Source of the DNA: Bacillota bacterium
Lineage (GTDB): Bacteria; Bacillota; Bacilli; Paenibacillales; NBRC-103111
Assembly: GCA_023391955.1 (NCBI GenBank)
Contig: JAEWAA010000379.1
Location: 1 to 6,741 of the forward strand
Direction of reading: 5' to 3'
Length of the DNA: 6,741 nucleotides
The notes beneath the pieces are model-generated. The model did no database searches. It was not told the origin of the DNA and saw nothing but the letters and a program-made list of their open reading frames with translations. Positions 1 through 5,934 of this stretch are shown one piece after another. Position numbers and translations under genes: made by a program. Position 1 is the stretch's first letter; every line of letters starts with the position of its first letter.

Positions 1-875
1 GCAAGGGCAACGACCAGGTCCGCTTCGAGCTGACCGCGGCAGCCCTGGCTCCGGAGCTGGAGGTCATCGCTCCGTGGCGTTCCGAGCAGTTCCGTGAAGA
101 GTTCCCGGGCCGCGCCGAAATGATCGCGTATGCCGAAGCCCATGGCATTCCCGTGCAGGCTTCCGCAGCCAAACCCTACTCCACGGACCGCACCCTGCTG
201 CATATCAGCTTCGAAAGCGGCATTCTGGAGGACCCCTGGTTTGATCCCAGCGCCGAGTCCAACAAGGGGATGTTCGTGCTGAGCGTAGCCCCCGAGGATG
301 CGCCGGACCAGCCCGAATATGTGGAGCTGGAATTCACACAAGGCGACTGCACCGCCATTAACGGCGTGCCGGTAACTCCGCTGGAAGCCATGGAGAAGCT
401 CAACGAGTTGGGCGGCAAACACGGCATCGGCCGTGTGGATATGGTGGAAAACCGCTTCGTGGGTATGAAGAGCCGCGGCGTGTATGAAACTCCCGGCGGT
501 ACCATTCTGTTCACCGCCCACCGGAAGATGGAATCCATCACCATGGACCGCGATGTGATGCATTTGCGGGATTCCCTGATTTCCAAGTACGCCTCCCTGG
601 TGTACAACGGCTTCTGGTTTGCGCCGGAGCGTCTGGCGCTGCAGGCGCTGGTATCCGAAAGCCAGAAGAATGTCACCGGAACCGTACGTCTGAAGCTGTA
701 CAAGGGCAATGTGATCGGCGCCGGCGTGAAGAGCCCGGTCAGCCTGTACAACCCGAACATCGCTACCATGGAAGCTGATCCGACCCAAGCCTACAACCAG
801 AACGACGCTACCGGCTTTATCCGCCTGAACGCGCTGCGCTTGAAGGTATCATCCGGCGTAGATCAAACCAAATAA
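1..875 (+). CDS. argG: Argininosuccinate synthase, 3' portion (5' end outside window)
   Basis: This enzyme joins citrulline and aspartate using ATP to make argininosuccinate, the penultimate step of arginine synthesis, in the cytoplasm. The open frame is already running at the left edge (first whole codon at position 3) with the ArgG motif GKGNDQVRFEL, followed by APELEVIAPWR. Downstream are YSTDRTLLHISFE, GILEDPW, ENRFVGMKSRGVYETPGGTIL (split here around G-M-K-S) and a C-terminal DATGFIRLNALRLKV. About 290 residues are present; the family is about 400 long, so roughly the first 110-115, including the N-terminal ATP-binding loop, lie outside. The STDRTLLHISFE segment resembles the human/plant-type enzymes more than the B. 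subtilis form as I recall it. The gene is followed by a terminator-like hairpin and then argH. An internal ATG at 120 is not the start, because the conserved sequence continues upstream of it. Confidence 0.97.
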   Translation, partial: KGNDQVRFELTAAALAPELEVIAPWRSEQFREEFPGRAEMIAYAEAHGIPVQASAAKPYSTDRTLLHISFESGILEDPWFDPSAESNKGMFVLSVAPEDAPDQPEYVELEFTQGDCTAINGVPVTPLEAMEKLNELGGKHGIGRVDMVENRFVGMKSRGVYETPGGTILFTAHRKMESITMDRDVMHLRDSLISKYASLVYNGFWFAPERLALQALVSESQKNVTGTVRLKLYKGNVIGAGVKSPVSLYNPNIATMEADPTQAYNQNDATGFIRLNALRLKVSSGVDQTK

Positions 876-897
876 ACGATTCGTATGCAAGTAAAAG

Positions 898-931
898 ACG
901 GGCTGCCGGAGGGTTCGGCAGTCCGTTTCTT
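898..931 (+). terminator. Probable intrinsic terminator after argG
   Basis: Bases 898-908 pair with 916-926 to form an 11-bp stem with one G-U pair and a 7-nt loop. The stem is followed by TTTCTT, a T tract interrupted by one C. It begins 22 bases after the argG stop codon and lies upstream of the argH promoter candidate. The interrupted T tract suggests partial termination, or an attenuator-like role between argG and argH, rather than complete separation. Confidence 0.6.
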
Positions 932-957
932 GCGAAGAAATACTGCCGATTATTGTG

Positions 958-963
958 TATAAT
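958..963 (+). promoter_or_regulatory. Candidate sigma-A -10 box for argH
   Basis: A perfect TATAAT lies 40 bases upstream of the argH GTG, after the argG hairpin. No good -35 hexamer is found at 16-18 bp: the best is TTGCGA at 930-935, which is 22 bp away and overlaps the terminator tail. No canonical TGn extension precedes the box. The position fits a short leader of about 30-35 bases that contains the ribosome binding site. A promoter here would allow argH expression independent of argG. Confidence 0.45.
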
Positions 964-1003
964 AGAACGAAGATTGTGAGAGCTGACAGAGGAGGGCAAG
1001 CGC

Positions 1004-2419
1004 GTGTCAAAATTGTGGGGCGGACGTTTTACCAAACAAACGGATCAACTGGTGGAGGAATATACGGCTTCCATTACCTTCGATAAGGAGCTGGCGGAGG
1101 AGGATATTCAAGGCAGCCTGGCCCATGTGGCCATGCTGGGCAAATGCGGGATTTTGCCTCTGGCGGATGTGGAGAAGATCACGGACGGCCTTCATCTGGT
1201 GTCCAACCGGATCAAGCGGGGAGAGCAGGAGTTCTCCATCGGCGATGAGGATATTCACATGAATATCGAAAAGGCGCTGATCGACGAAATCGGTCCGGTG
1301 GGCGGTAAGCTTCATACGGGACGCAGCCGCAATGACCAGGTGGCCACGGACATGCATCTGTACCTGCGCAAGCGGGTGGTGCATTTCGTCGGGCTGCTGG
1401 CCAAGCTGCAGGACGCACTCATCGGCCAAGCCAAGGCCAACCTGGACACCATTGTCCCCGGTTATACCCATCTGCAGCGGGCCCAACCGATTCTCTTCGC
1501 CCATCATCTGATGGCGTATGTCTCCATGTTCCAGCGGGATGCGGAGCGCCTCACGGACAGCTACAAGCGGGTTAACACCCTTCCCTTGGGCGCGGGCGCC
1601 CTGGCGGGCACCACCTTCCCCATCGACCGGCATTTTGTGGCCGGACGGCTGGGCTTTGAGCGTGTGTACGAAAACAGTCTGGACGCGGTAAGCGACCGGG
1701 ACTTCATTCTGGAATTCCTGAGCAACGCTTCCCTGATTATGATGCATCTTTCCCGGCTCAGCGAGGAGCTGATTCTGTGGTCCAGCAATGAGTTTGCCTT
1801 TGTAGAGCTGGATGACGCCTTCTGCACCGGCTCGAGCATTATGCCGCAGAAGAAGAATCCCGACGTGCCGGAGCTGGTCCGGGGCAAAACCGGCCGGGTC
1901 TACGGAAACCTGATGGGTCTCCTGACCGTCCTGAAGTCCCTGCCGTTGGCATACAACAAGGACATGCAGGAGGACAAGGAAGGCATGCTGGATACCGTGA
2001 AAACCCTGGACGGCGCCCTCCAGCTGTTCGCTCCCATGATCTCCACCATGAAGGTGAACAAGGAACGGATGCGCCAGGCTGTCAACCAGGACTTCTCCAA
2101 TGCCACCGATATTGCCGACTACCTGGTTAACAAGGGAATGCCCTTCCGGCAGGCCCACGAAGTCATCGGCAAGCTGGTGCTGTACAGCATCGAGCACAAG
2201 AAATATCTGCTGGATCTGGAGCTGTCCGAATACCACAGCTTCTCCAAGCTGTTCGGCGACGACATCTACACCGTCCTCCAGCCGGAGCATGTGGTCAACG
2301 CGCGTAATGTCTACGGCGGCACGGCCTCCGCACAGGTGGCGGCGGCGGTGGAACGGGCGGAAGCGGCACTGCAGGAGCTTCAAAGCTGGCATAAGGAATA
2401 CGCCGAAAAGAGCAAATAA
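1004..2419 (+). CDS. argH: Argininosuccinate lyase
   Basis: This enzyme splits argininosuccinate into arginine and fumarate, the last step of arginine synthesis. It is a cytoplasmic homotetramer of the fumarase/aspartase superfamily. The 471 residues match the usual length of about 460-470. All three conserved regions are visible: HTGRSRNDQV (residues 104-113), GYTHLQRAQP (153-162, with T155-H156 of the active site), and the superfamily signature GSSIMPQKKNPD (276-287) on the catalytic serine loop. The N-terminus (SKLWGGRFTK) is typical of the family. The GTG start at 1004 is supported by an AGAGGAGGG ribosome binding site at 988-996, seven bases upstream. It follows argG by 128 bp with a hairpin and a -10 box between them, which is looser than a tightly coupled argGH pair. 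It ends just before a strong terminator. No frameshift or missing catalytic motif is seen. Confidence 0.98.
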   Translation: MSKLWGGRFTKQTDQLVEEYTASITFDKELAEEDIQGSLAHVAMLGKCGILPLADVEKITDGLHLVSNRIKRGEQEFSIGDEDIHMNIEKALIDEIGPVGGKLHTGRSRNDQVATDMHLYLRKRVVHFVGLLAKLQDALIGQAKANLDTIVPGYTHLQRAQPILFAHHLMAYVSMFQRDAERLTDSYKRVNTLPLGAGALAGTTFPIDRHFVAGRLGFERVYENSLDAVSDRDFILEFLSNASLIMMHLSRLSEELILWSSNEFAFVELDDAFCTGSSIMPQKKNPDVPELVRGKTGRVYGNLMGLLTVLKSLPLAYNKDMQEDKEGMLDTVKTLDGALQLFAPMISTMKVNKERMRQAVNQDFSNATDIADYLVNKGMPFRQAHEVIGKLVLYSIEHKKYLLDLELSEYHSFSKLFGDDIYTVLQPEHVVNARNVYGGTASAQVAAAVERAEAALQELQSWHKEYAEKSK

Positions 2420-2422
2420 TAC

Positions 2423-2464
2423 AAAATCCCCGGGCTCCCTGAAGGAGTGCCGGGGATTTTTTTT
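2423..2464 (+). terminator. Strong intrinsic terminator, probably bidirectional
   Basis: Bases 2426-2433 (ATCCCCGG) pair exactly with 2450-2457. The stem continues inward through 2435-2438 with 2444-2447 and a five-base loop, and outward as A/T pairs. Eight T residues (2457-2464) follow on the + strand, so it ends argH transcripts. Read on the - strand, the A run at 2423-2426 becomes a short T tract, so the same hairpin can also end the convergent operon whose last stop codon is at 2489-2491. Confidence 0.93.
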
Positions 2465-2488
2465 GTATCTGTAAAAAAGCAGGGCTGA

Positions 2489-3370
2489 CTATTCCACAAC
2501 AAGCTCAATATCTCCCGTATCCGCACGGGCCTGCAGCAGCGGGCCTCCGCCGGACAGCTGGCCCTCCAGCTGGCGCTTCTCCATCCGTTTGGCGGTAAAC
2601 TGATCCTGCGATGGAATCTGCAGGGTGGTCCGGCCGGTATCTGTGGCGAATTTTAATTCCGCCGGGAAAACCTTGGCCAGGTTCAGGCGAATGTCCCCTG
2701 TATCGGTCTGCAGGTCCGCAGCAGCCGGAAAGGCATCCAGTCCGGCAATAATATGCCCGGTATCCGTCCGCAGCGACAGCTTGGCGGACAGGTGGTCCAG
2801 CCTCATCGTGCCGGTGTCGCTCCGGGCGGTAAGGCTTTTGCCGGTGAAACCGTCCAGACGAATCTCGCCGGTATCGGCTTTGATCTCCAGCGTATCCGCT
2901 TGTAGAGCGGGCAGGGTAATTCTCCCTGTATCGGTGGTAAAGGCCAGGCTGCGGTATACCTTTTCCGGCAGCTCCACGGTTACCTCCAATTTGTTAGAGA
3001 ACAGCTGGAACAGCTGGGTCACATCAATCCCGATGGAAAACTTCTTGGTGGTGCGCGCTACCGCTTTTACTTCACCACTCCGGTTATCCAGCTCAATATT
3101 GGCATACTCCGCATCGGCTTCACGGACCCGGCCGCTCAGCTTGATCCGCAATTGATCGCCGGTGGTGGAAACCACGGTAATGGGAGTCGTATCCGTCTGC
3201 AGCGAGAAGGATTGGACGGTGGACACATCCAGCTCCTTTTGGACATCCAGGTCTATTGTGGCATTGTCAATCACACCAACCCGGTACAGAAGCATCAGTC
3301 CGCCGATCCCGATCAGGGTACAGGCCAGCGCCGTCATTACAATTTGCTTTAAACTCCATCTCAAGTTCAT
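2489..3370 (-). CDS. DUF4097-family (toastrack-like) membrane-anchored repeat protein
   Basis: The biochemical function is unknown. Related proteins such as LiaG and YvlB-type proteins are envelope-associated and often linked to stress-response operons. Of 293 residues, about 10-30 form one hydrophobic segment preceded by basic residues (R4, K8), so the rest is probably extracytoplasmic. The C-terminal half is a ladder of the tripeptide DTG at residues 147, 166, 185, 203, 223, 244 and 284, each followed by a residue and usually a hydrophobic one. The spacing is 18-21 residues with one double gap of 40. This is the pattern expected of stacked beta-strand repeats of the DUF4097/DUF2807 superfamily. 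The ATG at 3370 lies one base after the stop of the upstream HAAS gene, and AGGGGGG at 3376-3382 lies inside that gene's end, so translation is probably coupled. No catalytic motif is visible. Family assignment is by pattern and context. Confidence 0.85.
   Translation of the reverse strand: MNLRWSLKQIVMTALACTLIGIGGLMLLYRVGVIDNATIDLDVQKELDVSTVQSFSLQTDTTPITVVSTTGDQLRIKLSGRVREADAEYANIELDNRSGEVKAVARTTKKFSIGIDVTQLFQLFSNKLEVTVELPEKVYRSLAFTTDTGRITLPALQADTLEIKADTGEIRLDGFTGKSLTARSDTGTMRLDHLSAKLSLRTDTGHIIAGLDAFPAAADLQTDTGDIRLNLAKVFPAELKFATDTGRTTLQIPSQDQFTAKRMEKRQLEGQLSGGGPLLQARADTGDIELVVE
2513..2932 (-). repeat. Seven-copy DTG protein repeat ladder
   Basis: Seven D-T-G units occur in one frame of the DUF4097 gene at about 57-63 bp intervals, except one 120-bp interval where a copy appears to be replaced by a glycine-rich segment (GQLSGGGPLL). 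The codons differ between copies (GAT or GAC, ACC/ACA/ACG, GGC/GGG/GGA), so the repeat is conserved at protein level and is not a recent DNA tandem duplication. Confidence 0.75.
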
Positions 3371-3371
3371 A

Positions 3372-3914
3372 CTAATCCCCCCTGACCAGTCTGAGATTCA
3401 AGGCTACATAGCGCTTGACCACAGACCAGAAGGCAATATTTAGTTTCCACATTGCAGCCCCCAGCAGAATTCCCAGCCCGCTTAATGTCATGGTGGTGAA
3501 AATCTCCAGAAGTAGCACATCCACAGTTGCGGGAATTCCCGTTCCGATAATAACCCAGACCAAACTGAAGGAAAACAATACGGCCACCAGGGAAAAGGAG
3601 AACAGCAGCAAGGCTATGGTCAAAAAGGGTGCCAGTACGAAAATCAGATTGAACATCAGCAGCGCGACAGCTGCTGCGTAAGGCCGCAAGCCTCCCCTGC
3701 CGGCTGTATGGGGCCGGTGGTTCTGCATGTGGGGCGGTTGCTCCACGGGCACGGGTATAAAGCCCAGGGAGCGGATAATTTCCTCTTCACTTTTGCCGCC
3801 GGCTTCGGCCTGGCGGAACAAATCCTCATACACGCTGAGAATGTTCTCTTGCTCCTCCGCAGGCAATCCGCGGAGACGGGCCCGGAGCTGCTGGAAAAAA
3901 TCGGCCTTTGACAT
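3372..3914 (-). CDS. HAAS/DUF1700 domain membrane protein
   Basis: The N-terminal 55 or so residues match the HAAS (DUF1700) helical signalling domain: a start like MSKADFFQQLRARLRGLP, then EEQENILSVYEDLF and GKSEEEIIRSLG. After a short Pro/His-rich linker come about three hydrophobic segments (roughly residues 80-104, 105-127 and 133-156) and a basic tail. HAAS proteins are usually encoded beside PadR-family regulators and DUF4097 proteins and are thought to link the membrane to the regulator; the exact role is not established. Two in-frame ATGs exist. The one at 3920 has AGGGG directly against it with no spacing, while the one at 3914 has AGGGG six bases upstream, so 3914 (180 aa) is preferred over 3920 (182 aa). 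The usual Gly-Asp-Pro after the HAAS helix is replaced by G-F-I-P. It is the first gene of a two-gene operon with the DUF4097 gene. Confidence 0.87.
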   Translation of the reverse strand: MSKADFFQQLRARLRGLPAEEQENILSVYEDLFRQAEAGGKSEEEIIRSLGFIPVPVEQPPHMQNHRPHTAGRGGLRPYAAAVALLMFNLIFVLAPFLTIALLLFSFSLVAVLFSFSLVWVIIGTGIPATVDVLLLEIFTTMTLSGLGILLGAAMWKLNIAFWSVVKRYVALNLRLVRGD

Positions 3915-3956
3915 TTGCATCCCCTGCTTCTTTTCTTGATGAAGAACTTGATTCTT

Positions 3957-3965
3957 AGTATAGCA
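3957..3965 (-). promoter_or_regulatory. Candidate extended -10 promoter for the HAAS/DUF4097 operon
   Basis: On the - strand the sequence reads TGCTATACT, an extended -10 element (TGn plus five of six matches to TATAAT). It lies 43 bases upstream of the preferred HAAS start. The expected -35 position (about 3980-3985) reads TTCGTC, a poor match, which is acceptable for an extended -10 promoter or one needing an activator. The palindrome at 3998-4013 lies just upstream of this -35 position. Confidence 0.45.
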
Positions 3966-3997
3966 GGCAATATGTGGAGGACGAAGTAACCGCAGTC

Positions 3998-4013
3998 ATG
4001 TGACCTGTCACAT
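3998..4013. promoter_or_regulatory. PadR-type operator palindrome
   Basis: The 16 bases ATGTGACCTGTCACAT are a perfect 7-bp inverted repeat with a two-base centre. They fit the ATGT-N8-ACAT form reported for operators of PadR-family repressors. The site is 84 bases upstream of the HAAS start, centred near position -56 relative to the candidate promoter. HAAS/DUF4097 pairs are commonly adjacent to and controlled by a PadR gene, which supports the assignment. No PadR gene is present in this window. A CRP/FNR site is less likely, because its TGTGA and TCACA arms need six bases between them and here there are four. Confidence 0.55.
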
Positions 4014-4142
4014 TCTCGCCAAGTCTCCTAGAGAGTAATATGACAGGAGTGAAAAGGGGGACCGGACCTCAGACCGGGGGGCGGACTATCCTGGAGACCA
4101 GCATAGCAGCGGGCTGCCGTACAGTCGGATGCCCAATTAAGC

Positions 4143-5606
4143 CTACCGGAAGCGGGGGCCTTCCACCCCATCCTCCAGCATCCCCTCCTTGCCCTCGCCG
4201 CCCGGACCCGCACTTTCACCGGCTTTGCCGCCTACCGCCACCAGGGCCGGCTGGGGCTGATAACGGTCCCGGGAAATGAGCTCCCGGGAGAGAATGGTGC
4301 CGTTCTCCCGTTTGGTGCGGTAGGTTTCCACCACATACCCCGGTTTGCCCTTCTGCAGCACCTCACGCTGGCCTATGCGGAGCGTGGGATTGATAACGGT
4401 TTTGACTGGGGCCTCCAATTCCTCCACGGTAACGGACTCAATGTCGAAGGACTGGGTCTGGGGCAGTGTGCCGAACAGCTTCACCGTCAGCTTGTTGGAT
4501 TCGGTCACGGTGCGGATCAAAAGATAGGCGCCTGTATTGTTGCGGAACCTGAAATTAATATACCCCTCCGAGAAGGTGGCATCCTGTCCCAGCGGCACAT
4601 AGCTTACCGGCAGGGAATGATTCCGCCGCTCCACAATCTCAAGCCCGGCCCGCAGCACCGCATTATACAAGGTGGAGGAGACCTGGCAAATCCCGCCGCC
4701 TACCCCGGGAACCAGCTTGCCGTTATAGATGACCGGGGCCTCCCGGAAGCCGAAGCGGCTTTTGGTTTCTTCGATAACCGGGGCGTAATCGAATATATCC
4801 CCCGGCGCAAGTATCCGGTCTTGAATGGTTTTGGCAGCGGCGACGATATTGTGCAGGCGTCCTTCGCCGCCGGGTAGAATGGTGGTGGCGAATTCGCTGA
4901 TTTTGCGTTCAATGCCCTGACCGGTCAGGGAATCATAGGTGACCTGAGCGCGGACCTCCGTAAGGGGCACCGGAATCACCACGGGATCCGCCTTGGCCGC
5001 CTCCTGCTCCGGAGCCAGTCCGCGCCACATGGAGAGCCAGTCCGTAGCCAGCAGACTGTCCAGCAATTTTTTCTCGTCCACCCGGTGCACCGGGATATCG
5101 GGAATGATCTCCACCCGGTCCTGTCCGGTAATGACCCGCTTGGCCGGTGTGGGCTGCTTGGCATGAAGCTCCGTCCAGGTTTGTTTGACGAATCCGGCAT
5201 AAGCTCCTTCATCGTATAAAATCCCCACGGGCAGATCGCGGTTGCGGAGCTGCCACTTATGCCAGGCGCGCCGGAAGGGGCTGCCCCCTTGAAGCTCCGC
5301 CAGTGCTTGCCGGGGGGCGGAGGCATCCCAGCGCAGCCCCGTGCTGCCGAAGGCAGACGCCTGCTCGGCGCCGGGTATCTCGGAGGCAAAGCGGAGCCGC
5401 CAGCCCGCCGTTTGCGTCAGATGGGTCTCCAGCAGCTGCTCCGCCCCGGCAACCGGCAGTCCGCCTACGGGAATACCGCCGAAGGCCAGACCGTGCGGCA
5501 TTTGATCATCCAAGCCGTATGTTCTGATTCCCCATAAGCCGCCGGCTGTCAGAAGCACCAGCACACCGGCTGCCGCGGCTGCACGCTTGTGTTTGTCCGC
5601 TAACAT
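4143..5606 (-). CDS. VanW-family protein with C-terminal G5-like domain
   Basis: The protein has 487 residues and a single N-terminal membrane anchor (basic DKHKR, then hydrophobic residues about 9-25), so the bulk lies outside the membrane. Residues about 35-220 resemble the N-terminal region of YoaR/VanW-like proteins (GGIPVGGLPVAGAEQLL), possibly with a peptidoglycan-binding-type domain. The VanW domain spans about 253-380 with GDIFDYAPVIEE (269-280), GVGGGICQVSSTLYNA (301-316, C307) and RRNHSLPVSYVPLGQDATF (327-345). Residues about 393-460 look like a G5 domain, which is often found on cell-wall-binding proteins. A Gly/Glu-rich tail follows. VanW was named from vancomycin-resistance clusters, but its biochemical role is unclear and this gene alone does not imply resistance. 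The ATG at 5606 is chosen because AGGGGG (5614-5619) lies seven bases upstream and the anchor then sits at the N-terminus. The frame stays open to an ATG at 5741. Confidence 0.9.
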   Translation of the reverse strand: MLADKHKRAAAAAGVLVLLTAGGLWGIRTYGLDDQMPHGLAFGGIPVGGLPVAGAEQLLETHLTQTAGWRLRFASEIPGAEQASAFGSTGLRWDASAPRQALAELQGGSPFRRAWHKWQLRNRDLPVGILYDEGAYAGFVKQTWTELHAKQPTPAKRVITGQDRVEIIPDIPVHRVDEKKLLDSLLATDWLSMWRGLAPEQEAAKADPVVIPVPLTEVRAQVTYDSLTGQGIERKISEFATTILPGGEGRLHNIVAAAKTIQDRILAPGDIFDYAPVIEETKSRFGFREAPVIYNGKLVPGVGGGICQVSSTLYNAVLRAGLEIVERRNHSLPVSYVPLGQDATFSEGYINFRFRNNTGAYLLIRTVTESNKLTVKLFGTLPQTQSFDIESVTVEELEAPVKTVINPTLRIGQREVLQKGKPGYVVETYRTKRENGTILSRELISRDRYQPQPALVAVGGKAGESAGPGGEGKEGMLEDGVEGPRFR

Positions 5607-5934
5607 GGGGACACCCCCTAATAGTTTGTGTGAGAGAGGTTTGGTCCGCAGGCACAGCAACAGCCCGAAGTCCAAGCCTTCTCCTACCACTATATGAGCG
5701 TGTCCGCCGAAATAGTTCACCTTGTCCGGGAGGCGCTTCATGGCGCATTCCGCCCGTAGACAATTCCCGGATTTTCACAGAAAAGTGTACATTTCATGGA
5801 ATCTTACGGAAAATCGCTTCCGCGATAAAGGAATAACGGTTTTTCTGTCGAAGTTTAATAAGCTGACTGTGTTTTCAGGCTATTTGTGTTACCTGCGCGC
5901 TGTCCGATCATTATGAAAGAGTGGATGTGATACT
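5607..5934. other. Divergent intergenic region between the VanW gene and ftsE
   Basis: This 328-bp gap must hold the control sequences for both flanking genes. I find no convincing -35/-10 pair on either strand. The best fragments are TATAGT on the - strand (5689-5694, 83 bases before the VanW start, no -35) and TTTAAT on the + strand (5854-5859, no -35). A small perfect hairpin, ATCGC-TTCC-GCGAT, lies at 5813-5826; on the - strand its loop is a GNRA-type GGAA followed by a few T's. The part from 5607 to 5741 is open in frame with the VanW gene. No RNA gene or coding sequence is supported. Confidence 0.5.

Noticed and set aside
176..769. 197-codon - strand open frame opposite argG
   Set aside because: It lies wholly inside the conserved argG coding sequence and its translation shows no recognisable family.
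876..1003. Arginine repressor (ArgR/AhrC) box near the argH promoter
   Set aside because: No segment gives a reasonable match to the known ARG box with its TGAAT and ATTCA half-sites.
1007..2392. Long open frame of 461 codons on the - strand opposite argH
   Set aside because: It mirrors argH exactly, has no recognisable domain, and has a composition typical of an antisense shadow of a GC-rich gene. argH is certain from its catalytic motifs.
3998..4013. Reading the palindrome as a CRP/FNR site
   Set aside because: The TGTGA and TCACA arms are separated by four bases where CRP/FNR sites need six; the ATGT-N8-ACAT PadR form fits exactly.
4062..4077. Possible terminator for the VanW gene on the - strand (CCGG arms followed by CCCCCTTTT)
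   Set aside because: The stem is only four pairs plus one pair beyond a mismatch, and the T run is four bases set off by a C run. It is too weak to call.
4040..4279. Small + strand open frame overlapping the 3' end of the VanW gene
   Set aside because: The second half is antisense to the VanW coding sequence, the first half lies in its 3' flank, and the translation is Pro/Gly/Arg-rich low-complexity with no family resemblance.
4143..5606. Vancomycin-resistance cluster
   Set aside because: Only a VanW-family protein is present. No vanA/B-type ligase, vanH, vanX or vanRS genes are in the window, and VanW proteins are widespread in Firmicutes without resistance.
5813..5826. Hairpin with a GGAA tetraloop on the - strand as a regulatory RNA or terminator
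   Set aside because: The stem is only five pairs, there is no long T tract, and no gene lies upstream on that strand for it to terminate.
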